This document shows, piece by piece, positions 24,178 through 32,769 of a stretch of DNA of 41,111 nucleotides (positions are counted from its first letter, which is position 1; every line of letters begins with the position of its first letter). The DNA is taken from the IMG/VR virus record IMGVR_UViG_3300048784_000183, positions 1-41,111 of that record. One strand, written 5' to 3'. The notes under the pieces are model-generated. The model did not search any database. It was not told the DNA's origin and saw only the letters and a list, made by a program, of their open reading frames with translations. Source of the DNA: a virus. The translations under genes and the position numbers were made by a program.

Positions 24178-25152
24178 CTATTTTCTTAGTGTGCCGTTGA
24201 ATGCAGCAAGTGCTCTGGCCCTCGCTGAGAGGGGAGCAGATGCTGTGTCACGGTTAGTTAGTGTTCGAATTCCTTGTCTCTGTTGAACTTGAGGTGGTGC
24301 TTGAATTGGAGTTAACTTACTCTGCACTTTCTTAAGGCCTGCAATTTTTACGGCGTCATTTAATAGATCAGTCTCAATTAAATCAGCAGCTTCTGAAACG
24401 TCTAATATCTCACCTGTAGATTTCCATGTTCGATGAATTAGCTCGGTGATCTTAGGCTCCATTCTTTGGGTCTTGATCATCTCATAAGTATCATCCCGAC
24501 CAATTAGAGCTTTTGCCTCTCTCTGAAGTTCAGAAAGAACTTGTTGCTCTGCTTGTGAGTCACGCTCTGATAACCTTGTGTCTAAACCTTTTTCAAGGGC
24601 TTGGACTTGTGCTTTCAAAGCTTGAATATCTGGATTAACTCCGTCTCGATCTGCCAAAATAGCTTGAGTCAATTGATCATAAGTAACGCCATGCTCTTGC
24701 AGTACACTCAATGGATTGGACTTAAGCTTAGCTATGTCAAGCGAACCTGTCGCCTGATCTGCCAAAGCTTTTTCACGAGCCGCAATCTCACTCTCTTTTA
24801 CTTGGAGTGCCCGCCGTTGTCTTGCAATGGCAGCGAGTTGAGGGCTGATAGGCGCTGTTACTTCAGGCACTGGATCAGCTGGTGGTGCTACCTCTGGTAC
24901 AACTGCGTCAATTGTGGCACTTTCTGTCAACACATCATCCCTATTTGTATTAAAATTAGTCCGCATCTTGATTTTTCTGACACTCTCTTGAGCTCTGGCT
25001 ACTTGTGGATCTGCCTGAGTGTCCGATGGAACTTCTCTATTCACAGATTGCCCGAGATAAGCTTGTTTTGCTGCCTCTCTTCTATCTGCACTTACTGTTG
25101 GACCTTGAGTTGATTGGACCGAGTTTGGCCCGGCGACCGGAGTGATTTTCAT
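24178..25152 (-). CDS. Scaffolding protein, 324 aa
   Basis: I chose MKITPVAGPNSVQSTQ at 25152, after GAAAGGAAG, over an upstream in-frame ATG at 25170. Pro/Ala/Val linker (about 75-100), then a helical coiled-coil core (ALQVKESEIAAREKALADQA) and Gln/Lys-rich helices. The C-terminal basic helix (SARARALAAFNGTLRK) is a usual capsid-binding end. Acts inside the procapsid and exits or is cleaved; the position between portal and capsid fits. Confidence 0.75.
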   Translation of the reverse strand: MKITPVAGPNSVQSTQGPTVSADRREAAKQAYLGQSVNREVPSDTQADPQVARAQESVRKIKMRTNFNTNRDDVLTESATIDAVVPEVAPPADPVPEVTAPISPQLAAIARQRRALQVKESEIAAREKALADQATGSLDIAKLKSNPLSVLQEHGVTYDQLTQAILADRDGVNPDIQALKAQVQALEKGLDTRLSERDSQAEQQVLSELQREAKALIGRDDTYEMIKTQRMEPKITELIHRTWKSTGEILDVSEAADLIETDLLNDAVKIAGLKKVQSKLTPIQAPPQVQQRQGIRTLTNRDTASAPLSARARALAAFNGTLRK

Positions 25153-25188
25153 ATGCTTCCTTTCTCCCATAACTTTAGGAGGGTTAGG

Positions 25189-27108
25189 TTATTGTTGTGG
25201 AACTGCGTTTGGAACCATAGGTGATGTTGGCAATGGAGCAGCATTGGCCTGAGGTGTAGGACCTCCAGGTGCTGCCATTGGTGGTGGTTGAGCCGCAGCA
25301 ATAAGAGCTTGAACTTGTTGAAAGAAGCGTCTTAACATATCCGCTTTTTTCTCTTCAAGCTTCGCTGCCATATATAAATTGTAGTATTGAACAACCAAAG
25401 TCAGGGCTAATTGAAGATCCATGAATGGATCAGGAGGAGTGTAATCCCCATCCTCCACAATCTTATCCAGAATCTGAAATATTCTCTCTTCACTGGCATT
25501 ATCCAACTGCTCATTCTGCTCCAAGTCCTGAGGAGACCGCATAAGTCTGCGACCTTCTTTAACGGTAAGCATACCGGCTTGAACCTGCTCAGTGACCCAC
25601 TGCATACGACCTGCAGGAGTTCTAGGCAAACTAGACTCAGAAAAGCACTGAATAACAAATGGATCTTTCAAGAATTTCATCGCTGGGAGGTCAATTTCCT
25701 TTGTTCCATCCTTGTTCGGATAAACGGTTTGATATTCCCCTGTCTCTTCCACAATATCCATAGCGCAGTCTGTGATTAGATAAGCACCTTCGATATGAGC
25801 ATCATCGAACTTCTTAGACAATGATGCGAATCTATCAGTGGAAATGTCATCATAAGACCTAATCGCCGCACCAGAATTTAAGCCCTCAGGCTTCTGGCTG
25901 GTCGCCTGCATGGCAGATACTCCGCACTGCTGGAAACCATACTGAATCAGCTTGTCGCGCTCTGCATACAGCTCTGGAGCGTTGCACGGTGCTACCTCAT
26001 AAGACGGTTTTGTACCGCTGTATGTTACAATTACACCAATCTCGTTATTGTTATGGGCCTTAACTACTTTCGAAGATTGTTCAATGAACACTCTTGGCAC
26101 GCCAACCAGGGTGATAGACCTGGCAATAGTATAAAGAATACGGTTCAGCGTTAATTGAGTGCCAAATAATTGTGTAGCCAATCCTTGACCAAAGAATCCT
26201 CTAAAAGGATCAGAGTACATAAGGAATACAAACGGGAATTTAATCTTATGATACGGCTCTTGATCTAAAACTCCACCAATTGTGGCTATGACATGACGCC
26301 CAGAAAGATATCCAGGTTCTTCTTTACTAGGACCAGAGGCTAATCTCCAGCCCTCAACTATCATGATCTGGTCACTAGTTGTTCGGCCGGACTCTTTAGA
26401 ATTATCGGGATAACTGTTTGGAACCTTCTCAAGCAATGCTCTGGACTTTGGCCATGCAGCGATAGCCTTGTCGCGGTCCATTAGCTTCAACTGAATCAAT
26501 TGCTGTGGAGTTCCATTCAACGAATCATTGTCATCAACATATAAATCTGTGGGCATCACTCGGTCAACGCAGACCTTATGGTTTTCCCCTGCATAGATTT
26601 TAAGACATCCGGTGCCCATAACAACAGCATCGCGCAGCATTTTGGCTGACTTCTCATAGAATTTAGTCTGGTAGAATTCACCTAAAATGAACTGATTAAG
26701 TCTTTGAGCTAAGTGTCTCTGCTTGTAATCAGCGTTGTCTGTAAGGAATTTTGGCTGTGGTTTATTCTGACTAATGCGACTAACAAGGGTGTCCGTACAA
26801 GCCTGAATGAGATTAAAAGTAGGTCTATCATCTGGAAGCGTTTTAGTACGGTCCATCTTGGAGACGTTGGATCCGGCATAAGAATAGATACTAAGCCCGC
26901 AATAAAGCCTGACATCAACAGCAAGCTGACGCATACGATATGTCTGCTCAGTTTTAAGATAAGCAGCGGTGCCACATAAATCCATAGCCAATTTGTCATC
27001 ATCTTTATTTTTCCACCATTCAGCTAATACGGACATCGCGCTATCAACGGATGGCCTTGTTTTCATTACTATCTTTTCTACTGGACCTTTAGATTTGGAT
27101 ATTTTCAT
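25189..27108 (-). CDS. Portal protein, 639 aa
   Basis: Early helices (SAMSVLAEWWKNKDDDKLAM, then TYRMRQLAVDVRLYCGLSIY) followed by DDRPTFNLIQACTDTLVSRI, then MLRDAVVMGTGCLKIYAG with FNLI..TLVSR and GTG typical of P22-like portals, then YSDPFRGFFGQGLATQLFG. A Pro/Ala/Gln-rich tail closes the protein. It is the ring at the unique vertex for packaging and ejection. ATGA overlap with the upstream small gene. Confidence 0.85.
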   Translation of the reverse strand: MKISKSKGPVEKIVMKTRPSVDSAMSVLAEWWKNKDDDKLAMDLCGTAAYLKTEQTYRMRQLAVDVRLYCGLSIYSYAGSNVSKMDRTKTLPDDRPTFNLIQACTDTLVSRISQNKPQPKFLTDNADYKQRHLAQRLNQFILGEFYQTKFYEKSAKMLRDAVVMGTGCLKIYAGENHKVCVDRVMPTDLYVDDNDSLNGTPQQLIQLKLMDRDKAIAAWPKSRALLEKVPNSYPDNSKESGRTTSDQIMIVEGWRLASGPSKEEPGYLSGRHVIATIGGVLDQEPYHKIKFPFVFLMYSDPFRGFFGQGLATQLFGTQLTLNRILYTIARSITLVGVPRVFIEQSSKVVKAHNNNEIGVIVTYSGTKPSYEVAPCNAPELYAERDKLIQYGFQQCGVSAMQATSQKPEGLNSGAAIRSYDDISTDRFASLSKKFDDAHIEGAYLITDCAMDIVEETGEYQTVYPNKDGTKEIDLPAMKFLKDPFVIQCFSESSLPRTPAGRMQWVTEQVQAGMLTVKEGRRLMRSPQDLEQNEQLDNASEERIFQILDKIVEDGDYTPPDPFMDLQLALTLVVQYYNLYMAAKLEEKKADMLRRFFQQVQALIAAAQPPPMAAPGGPTPQANAAPLPTSPMVPNAVPQQ

Positions 27109-27368
27109 TGTTCAGCCCTAAAAGGATCATCTTCTGGAGTTCCGCCGGCACTATAGAAGGCGGCCTGCTCAGGTGTTAGAATCCCCGTAGGGAAATTAGC
27201 AAAAGGATCCTCGTCATCAGTTTCGGTTTGATCTTGAACCGAACTAGACTTTGGTCCAGTCGGCATATCTCCAAGCTTAAACTCCACGGTATCAAGCTTG
27301 ATCTCAGTTACTCCCTGAGACCGGCATAGCTTAAGCAGTGATTTCAAATCTTTTAAGTCATTGATCAT
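27105..27368 (-). CDS. Small portal-adjacent protein, 87 aa
   Basis: MINDLKDLKSLLKLCRSQGV helix, then an acidic Gln/Thr/Asp linker, then FPTGILTPEQAAFYSAGGTP and DDPFRAEQ, a recurring small-protein pattern next to phage portals. ATGA overlaps on both sides couple it to its neighbours. Function unknown; likely a packaged or portal-associated factor. Confidence 0.65.
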   Translation of the reverse strand: MINDLKDLKSLLKLCRSQGVTEIKLDTVEFKLGDMPTGPKSSSVQDQTETDDEDPFANFPTGILTPEQAAFYSAGGTPEDDPFRAEQ

Positions 27369-28225
27369 CTTGGGTTTGGAAGCCTGTCTTTTTTAGCGCG
27401 TGACTTCATAATCCGAGACACAATGTCATTCTGGTCCGCATCCTCTTGGGCATTACCGATCTCATCACCTGAGTTAGCCACGGTATAACTAGACTCGAGA
27501 TTGTCTCTCAACACCAGGTCATCAAACTCATTCGGCAAGAACCCTGCTAGCTTCGACTGATCCTCACCGTGGTCCGCATTGGCAATACGTCCACCCTCAG
27601 AGTACATGTGTTGACGCATCTTCATAATGCGACCGACCATGTCATCTTCATGTGATTCAGATTGGTAGTTGTCTGCTGAGTTACCTGGATTTCCCATATA
27701 TGACTCACCATGGAAACCTTGACCACCGGATTGTGGGCCTTCTTCATACTCCCCATGCTGATTCAGCATTCGGTCATCTTCTTCTACTGAGCCGCCTTCA
27801 GCCATTGGGAGGTTTGGTTTTGGCATTGATTGAAGTTCAGACAACTTCTCTGCATGTTTTGTTTTTGCATAATCCAGAGATTGGGCAGCATGTACCGGGT
27901 TTTTGTGTTTTCCAGCCCATTCTGCATTAATACCAGCAGCACTTCTTCCTTTTAGTTCTCCTTCTCCATCTCCACCTTTGTGGACACCATATTCTCTGTT
28001 GGAACTAGCAGGAGCATACTTCATTTCATGAGAAGCTTCGCGTTCATCAACTTCTCCACCTTTGGCCTTAACGATAACGGCTCCCCAACCTTTGTCTGGT
28101 CTGGAACCACCCATGGTTTGTTGTGGATTTTGAGAAGATGGGTTCATACCATCAGAATTAGCATCTCCACCATCAGCCATTTTCTTTCTTCGTTTCATGG
28201 AATAAGCGATAGGGAAGCTGCTCAT
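27365..28225 (-). CDS. Virion protein with repeated xGGxV motifs, 286 aa
   Basis: Start MSSFPIAYSMKRRKKMADGG (28225) after the upstream stop, in place of a longer in-frame ATG. Basic N-terminus, then four Gly-Gly motifs (MADGGDA, AKGGEV, AEGGSVEEDD, SEGGRI) in a Met/Ser/Asp/Gln-rich, poorly ordered sequence. Similar motifs occur in three internal proteins, so it may be packaged with them. Placed between decoration-type genes and the portal. Confidence 0.55.
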   Translation of the reverse strand: MSSFPIAYSMKRRKKMADGGDANSDGMNPSSQNPQQTMGGSRPDKGWGAVIVKAKGGEVDEREASHEMKYAPASSNREYGVHKGGDGEGELKGRSAAGINAEWAGKHKNPVHAAQSLDYAKTKHAEKLSELQSMPKPNLPMAEGGSVEEDDRMLNQHGEYEEGPQSGGQGFHGESYMGNPGNSADNYQSESHEDDMVGRIMKMRQHMYSEGGRIANADHGEDQSKLAGFLPNEFDDLVLRDNLESSYTVANSGDEIGNAQEDADQNDIVSRIMKSRAKKDRLPNPR

Positions 28226-28226
28226 A

Positions 28227-28544
28227 TTATTGCCCCGCGCCAATTGCAATTACACTCTTAATCACATTGAGACCCTGATCAGCAGGTGCGCTTGAGGTGA
28301 ATGCAACAGTGATAGAGTCATTAGCAGCGCAGTTCATAGACACATAAAAACCCTCAGCTCCCGCTGGACCCGTATAAACGACTGTAGAATTCTGAGTGAC
28401 AGTACATACAACGCTTGATTGTCCACCACCGTTTGTCAGCGTAGGCACACTTAGCTTGCCTTTAGCGAATGCTGGCCCCGCTTGAGGTGCATAAGTGACC
28501 AATGAGCTAAGACCCACTGCTGTAAAATTCTGGTTCCATGACAT
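28227..28544 (-). CDS. Small beta-sandwich-like virion protein, 105 aa
   Basis: Start MSWNQNFTAVGL, AAGGAG 7 bases upstream. Ends SAPADQGLNVIKSVIAIGAG, nearly the same end as the neighbour (SAIDSGLNNVKSTITIGQG). Both also share VTQNSTVVYT / IKQNGSTIFT-type strands. Two tandem paralogues, likely head decoration or virion-accessory proteins. Confidence 0.6.
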   Translation of the reverse strand: MSWNQNFTAVGLSSLVTYAPQAGPAFAKGKLSVPTLTNGGGQSSVVCTVTQNSTVVYTGPAGAEGFYVSMNCAANDSITVAFTSSAPADQGLNVIKSVIAIGAGQ

Positions 28545-28545
28545 G

Positions 28546-28878
28546 TTAGACTCCTTGTCCAATAGTAATAGTTGATTTCACGTTATTAAGCCCAGAATCG
28601 ATAGCTGATGCAGATGCCAGCACTACGGTGATGACATCATTAACAGCCCCGACAATGGGGGAATATTTAAACTGCTGAGCTACTTGAGTCGGTGTTAACA
28701 CCGGTGAAGTAAATATCGTCGATCCATTCTGCTTGATCACCACGCTCAATCCTGAGGGTGGAATTTCAGTTATCTGAGCGCGCACATTATAAAGACTAGC
28801 TGTTGCAATTGTATAAGTTAAAGTGCCAAGACCGACAAATGGCTGTGGCTTATCTAGAATCAAGATTGGATTAGACAT
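28546..28878 (-). CDS. Small beta-sandwich-like virion protein, paralogue of the 28227 gene, 110 aa
   Basis: MSNPILILDKPQPFVGLGTL, strands LYNVRAQI and SVVIKQNGSTIFTSPV, ending GLNNVKSTITIGQGV. The last 15 residues match the neighbour at most positions. Together the pair looks like a tandem duplication. Overlaps the previous gene by a few bases. Confidence 0.6.
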   Translation of the reverse strand: MSNPILILDKPQPFVGLGTLTYTIATASLYNVRAQITEIPPSGLSVVIKQNGSTIFTSPVLTPTQVAQQFKYSPIVGAVNDVITVVLASASAIDSGLNNVKSTITIGQGV

Positions 28879-29098
28879 GTGGTCCTTCTTTATGTGGTTG
28901 AGAGTCTACAAATTCAAAACAACTTCTGAAGATCTCAGCAGCTTCTTTATATCGCTTCGCCATTAAAGCACTGTGGAGCTCTTCCATGCAGGACTCTAAA
29001 GCGTCCGGCTCTTTACCTTCATCAGGTTTTCGCCGCTCTATATTAGTCGGGGTAGACACAGTTGATTCTTTGATTTCGCTTAAGAACGGTAAAGGCAT
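28871..29098 (-). CDS. Small helical protein of the packaging cluster, 75 aa
   Basis: ATG 29098 is preceded by AGGGGA; an earlier TTG at 29137 is possible. Acidic linker followed by two helices (ALESCMEELHSALMAKRYKE, then AAEIFRSCFEFVDSQPHKEG), a form often found beside terminase in phage. Function unknown. Confidence 0.6.
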   Translation of the reverse strand: MPLPFLSEIKESTVSTPTNIERRKPDEGKEPDALESCMEELHSALMAKRYKEAAEIFRSCFEFVDSQPHKEGPHV

Positions 29099-29155
29099 AT
29101 TTGAGATTTCCCCTAAAAGTGATGGAATAACCTTCAAATATTGTCGGTTGTGGCA

Positions 29156-29186
29156 CTTAAATTGACCAAAATTGACTAAATTTGAC
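29156..29186 (-). repeat. Three short direct repeats GTCAAWTTT after the terL stop
   Basis: On the minus strand GTCAAATTT, GTCAATTTT and GTCAATTTA follow one another at about 10-base spacing, with the first overlapping the terL stop region. Too short to interpret; possibly a protein-binding site or chance in AT-rich sequence. Confidence 0.4.
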
Positions 29187-30627
29187 TAAATCCAGACCCA
29201 TCATCAGATGGCCATAGATTCTCACCGCCTTGTTGGCGCTCCAAGAATTCTCTCTCTCTCTCCCACTGATTATCAGCCTGCAGCTCATACCAACGCTTAG
29301 AACCCTTTACTATCTTCTCAGCCTCAGGCTCAGCCAACCATTGGTAACAAAATCTCCATGCATATAATAGTGCATCGCATAAATGGTTTGGTAAATTAGG
29401 GTGTTCTTTGCGTGGGAATTTAATCTTGTCGCCTTCGGTGACCCAGACTAGTCCCATCAGTTCTTGAGTTATCGCAGTGAGAGATTGCTTAATCTTGATC
29501 TTACCCTGAATGAGCTCAGCATTCATAATCTCAATAAAGTCTGACTTGCCTGTTTTATCAGCAGGTTCAAGAGCTATATGATGTCGATGCTGAATCTCCT
29601 CTACGGCTTGCTTATTAGCACCGTCGATAATAACTTTCGAGACAGGGTAGTCTTTGTCGTCTCTAAATTCTTTAATTTTGTTTGCCACGTCGGTGATATC
29701 CATGTGCTTTTTGTTAAAGGTTTTAAGAACAAACAGGGTTTTATCGTTATCGTGAAACGCACAGAGTACAAAGGCAGTGTCATCCTCATAACCAAGATCG
29801 ACACCGAGAATATAGGTCCACCCCATTGGGGATAAAGACTTAGGTGTTTCTTTGTAACTGTTGCGGGCAAAATCATACTTATAGACAAGCTTGTCAGTGT
29901 CCACCACCCACTCATTGAGATACCACTGCTTGTATAGAGGCGTGTCCTTAAAGAGAGGACGGAGCCTATCAATTTCTTCAAGCTCTTCGGCCCACTGTCT
30001 GGCAATAAAAGGATTATCAAAGGCCGACCAGCGATGAAGTGCCCAACCTGGTTCTTTACCTGTTGTAATGTCATAAAATAAACCCCTTGTGAAGTTAGAC
30101 GACGTCCCCATTAAGCAAATACTGCCGCGCTGATCTGTAATAGCTGGCTTCAGAATACCGTAAACAAGCTTGTGCATATCGATTGTGTACATGGATGCTT
30201 CGTCGATACAGACCAAACGATATTTCTTACCCAGCAGCTTGTTCATTTCATCTTCATCAACATCAACCCCAGTGACATAAATCACAGATCCATTCGGGAA
30301 TGTTGCAACAAGAGATGACTCATTGAAACTAATGCCCAGCCCTTGGCTTATATTCATAGTCTTTAGGATATCTTTCCAGATAATCCCCTTAGCTGAAGCT
30401 CTTGTCAGCCCTATGAACAGACAATTGCATCCAGGATTGTTCATAGCCTCATGAATCATATAGACACCGGCCGTATATGATTTAGCTGCCCTACGAGTGC
30501 AGAATAGAACCTTGAGCCTTGCTGGGTCTCTGATGAAGTCTAGCTGTTGCTTGAAGGTGTGCTGCAGGACATTTGGACGCTTTGATAACCTGATGGCTTC
30601 ATTAACAATCTCATCAAAATCAGTCAT
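29176..30627 (-). CDS. terL: Terminase large subunit, 483 aa
   Basis: ATPase N-terminal half: Walker-A-like CTRRAAKSYTAG (44-55; Ala in place of the usual Gly before KS), Walker B RLVCIDEAS (137-145), coupling motif CLMGTSS (171-177). Nuclease half: GVDLGYEDDT (275-284), VIIDGANK (332-339) and HLCDALLYAWR (415-425), giving the RNase-H-like acidic triad. It cuts concatemers and drives packaging into the portal. Confidence 0.9.
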   Translation of the reverse strand: MTDFDEIVNEAIRLSKRPNVLQHTFKQQLDFIRDPARLKVLFCTRRAAKSYTAGVYMIHEAMNNPGCNCLFIGLTRASAKGIIWKDILKTMNISQGLGISFNESSLVATFPNGSVIYVTGVDVDEDEMNKLLGKKYRLVCIDEASMYTIDMHKLVYGILKPAITDQRGSICLMGTSSNFTRGLFYDITTGKEPGWALHRWSAFDNPFIARQWAEELEEIDRLRPLFKDTPLYKQWYLNEWVVDTDKLVYKYDFARNSYKETPKSLSPMGWTYILGVDLGYEDDTAFVLCAFHDNDKTLFVLKTFNKKHMDITDVANKIKEFRDDKDYPVSKVIIDGANKQAVEEIQHRHHIALEPADKTGKSDFIEIMNAELIQGKIKIKQSLTAITQELMGLVWVTEGDKIKFPRKEHPNLPNHLCDALLYAWRFCYQWLAEPEAEKIVKGSKRWYELQADNQWEREREFLERQQGGENLWPSDDGSGFSQI

Positions 30628-30640
30628 TCAATCCTTAAAT

Positions 30641-30716
30641 TGGCTGGGAGGGATGGGCTCGAACCACCGATATCTGCATTAACAGTGCAGCGCTTTACCA
30701 GCTAAGCTACTTCCCA
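30641..30716 (-). tRNA. tRNA-Asn (anticodon GUU), 76 nt with encoded CCA
   Basis: The minus strand folds into a complete cloverleaf: D arm GCTT...AAGC with AGCTGGTA loop; anticodon arm CTGCA-CTGTTAA-TGCAG (anticodon GTT); T arm GGTGG-TTCGAGC-CCATC (one GU); acceptor TGGGAAG/CCTCCCA with one A-C mismatch; discriminator G, then CCA. Its 5' end overlaps the last codons and stop of the TerS gene. It would be released from the late transcript by host RNases. Confidence 0.9.
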
Positions 30717-31108
30717 ACATCGATTAAATTAGGCTCACTATTACTCTTCTCGACTTCATCTTCAAGCATCTTTATCGCTTGCCTCATTGCTTCTAACTTC
30801 TCTCTTGGAGTCATGTTGTCCAAGGGATTTTCTTTCTTAAATTCAACGCTGCTTAGTTTTGGATAAACGTATGGGGCCATTTTATCAGCAGCAAGCAACA
30901 TCTGTGCATTAGCCGTGGCCTTCATTGCTGGATCTAGAGCCGTATCGAACAAATGCTTGGCATTATTATAGGCCTCTATTAGCCCCTTGGCTGGATCAAA
31001 TCCTGCCTTAATCATAACATCAGCGAACTGTAGCGAGCGCCTGCTGATGGAGTCCTTAGGACGCCCAGGACCTGGTGCCTGGCCTTTCTTAAAGAGGTGT
31101 TTTGCCAT
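30707..31108 (-). CDS. terS: Terminase small subunit-like protein, 133 aa
   Basis: FKKGQAPGPGRPKDSISRRS (about 5-25) is the typical basic entry of small terminases. The rest (FADVMIKAGFDPAKGLIEAY, then ADKMAPYVYPKLSSVEFKKE) is the GF-P---LI / YPKLS-VE pattern. ATG 31108 after AAGGAA is preferred over a GTG one codon earlier. It recognises the packaging site and recruits TerL. The tRNA-Asn gene begins inside its stop region. Confidence 0.7.
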   Translation of the reverse strand: MAKHLFKKGQAPGPGRPKDSISRRSLQFADVMIKAGFDPAKGLIEAYNNAKHLFDTALDPAMKATANAQMLLAADKMAPYVYPKLSSVEFKKENPLDNMTPREKLEAMRQAIKMLEDEVEKSNSEPNLIDVGK

Positions 31109-31161
31109 CACTTTCCTTCAGTTATCAAAACCTCAAGTAACACTTTAACTATTTCCCATAA

Positions 31162-31491
31162 CTAGAACTTCCTTGGTTGAGTTCTTCCTTTTTCAGGTTG
31201 ACCACTAATCGCTTGAGATATTGCTTGTTGTCTTGAGGCCAAGGCCATCGCCGCCTGTGGTGTTTGAGCTATGTGAACTGGAATTGGCAATGATTTGCCT
31301 TCTTCAGCCATTTCATCTAGAATCTTCTGAGTTGACGCAGATTGTCCAGTTGGTGATATAGCTCTTGTTGTTGAAACACCTACTCTTGGTGCCGTCTCAA
31401 TCTCCTTGATTCTCTCTTTGATGAGTCCCTTAACTTCTCTGTTGAGTTTTTGGTCCAAGAGTAGCGATAAGAGAAAGCTAAGTTCAGTCAT
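31162..31491 (-). CDS. Hypothetical packaging-cluster protein, 109 aa
   Basis: Start MTELSFLLSLLLDQKLNREV at 31491 (overlaps the upstream stop). Hydrophobic helix followed by charged helix (KGLIKERIKEIE), then a Ser/Thr/Ala/Gln-rich disordered tail (TPQAAMALASRQQAISQAIS) ending basic. Similar small proteins lie beside TerS in related phages; function unknown. Confidence 0.6.
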   Translation of the reverse strand: MTELSFLLSLLLDQKLNREVKGLIKERIKEIETAPRVGVSTTRAISPTGQSASTQKILDEMAEEGKSLPIPVHIAQTPQAAMALASRQQAISQAISGQPEKGRTQPRKF

Positions 31492-32122
31492 TTTTAGCCT
31501 TGTATGCGTCACGCCAAGAGACGTTATGGATCTCTGCATGCTTAGCTCCATCTGAGCTAAATAATTTATCTAGCCATGATCTTTTATTTGGTTTCGGCTT
31601 CTCTGGGATTGGCCCAGTATACTCTGTAATCTTATTCATTTCCGTTAGCTTTGACTCTTGTCCCTTTGTTAATTCTGCTGGTGGAGTATAACTATAGGCC
31701 TGCCGGGCTAGCTCCTTAGTCTCCTCGCTGAACGCGGATCCACCCATGCTTATTGCATCACCCTGAGTGTTCTTTGATTCGCGTCTTAATCCTTCTGAGA
31801 CTATTGTAGAGTGAATTCTAGACGGTGTCGTCAATGCTAATTGAGCTGCGATTAGCTCAGCATCAGTCTCTCGCTTCCAATTTTCTTTCTCCGGAAGCGG
31901 TCTGTTTTGGTATGCTGCGACCTCTTCGTCACTCATTTCTCTTAAGGTATTTTTTTCGCTATCCCACAATTGAGATATAGATGATGCCTGAATTTTACTG
32001 ACTGGTCTCTTTGGTATGTTCAGTGATTTAATATGGTCAGACATTTGATTGGCATACTCTTCATGCTGCTTACTTCTATGAAGAACCGGGCGAACTACCC
32101 ATCCTCTATCCTCAATTGCCAT
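31484..32122 (-). CDS. Hypothetical protein, 212 aa
   Basis: No recognised domain. Basic N-terminus, mid region rich in charged and Gln/Ser residues (LREMSDEEVAAYQNRPLPEK), conserved-looking HAEIHNVSWRDAYKAKND at the end. Overlaps its downstream gene by 8 bases and follows the previous gene at 1 base, so it belongs to the same operon. Probably an accessory virion or packaging protein. Confidence 0.6.
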   Translation of the reverse strand: MAIEDRGWVVRPVLHRSKQHEEYANQMSDHIKSLNIPKRPVSKIQASSISQLWDSEKNTLREMSDEEVAAYQNRPLPEKENWKRETDAELIAAQLALTTPSRIHSTIVSEGLRRESKNTQGDAISMGGSAFSEETKELARQAYSYTPPAELTKGQESKLTEMNKITEYTGPIPEKPKPNKRSWLDKLFSSDGAKHAEIHNVSWRDAYKAKND

Positions 32123-32123
32123 G

Positions 32124-32396
32124 TTATCCCCTTATCACATTGGTTATTTTGATTCTCTCTTCGAAATCTGGATCAAAGATGTCTGGCAGTGATCCATACC
32201 TTTCTTCATAGAGTTTCATCTCATCTTCAGTTAGATTCTCTGGCCACGCCACCACAGCTTCTCCTGCCATGACTAATCCTGGATAAAAGAAATTAGGCAA
32301 TGAGGATGGCAGCTTAATGAACTGACATCCATGGCCCATGGTCTCGCACAACTTAGAATATTTTTCTAATGAAACTTTTCTGGTCCTCATCCTCAT
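32124..32396 (-). CDS. Hypothetical protein, 90 aa
   Basis: ATGA overlap with the upstream gene. Mixed hydrophobic-acidic (EKYSKLCETMGHGCQFIKLP, then YPGLVMAGEAVVAWPENLTE). No domain; likely soluble. In the packaging operon. Confidence 0.6.
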   Translation of the reverse strand: MRMRTRKVSLEKYSKLCETMGHGCQFIKLPSSLPNFFYPGLVMAGEAVVAWPENLTEDEMKLYEERYGSLPDIFDPDFEERIKITNVIRG

Positions 32397-32761
32397 TGCT
32401 TAACACTTCTCCTGGTCGGCGGGTTTTGCACCTGCTCGTGTGGTACAGATACTTGTGCTTTGATGGGTCCTGGATTAGTAATAGTTGGTAGTGCTTTAAC
32501 TGGCTTCTCGCTTGCTAGTAAACCCAGCTCAGCATCGTTAATAACATCTGCGTAGTTCAATGGCTCCCAGGATGCTACTGTAGCTGAGTTTAATATTCTT
32601 AAGTTACCTTTGTATTTTAGGTAGAGTTTGTCCTCGATAATATCATAAGACAGATTGATATCGGGTGTGGCTACGTGCCACGTATCTGATTTGAAATTTT
32701 TCCCAGCACAAAAGATTGTCGAATGAGACATAAATCCTTTTAATTGTATTCTACCTGTCAT
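32393..32761 (-). CDS. Hypothetical protein, 122 aa
   Basis: AGGAGA precedes ATG 32761. Beta-rich N-terminal part (ITKSDTWHVATPDINLSYD-type strands, YLKYKGNLRI), Pro-rich basic tail. An ATG ten codons later is an alternative start. No recognised fold. Confidence 0.55.
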   Translation of the reverse strand: MTGRIQLKGFMSHSTIFCAGKNFKSDTWHVATPDINLSYDIIEDKLYLKYKGNLRILNSATVASWEPLNYADVINDAELGLLASEKPVKALPTITNPGPIKAQVSVPHEQVQNPPTRRSVKQ

Positions 32762-32769
32762 ATTTTCTC

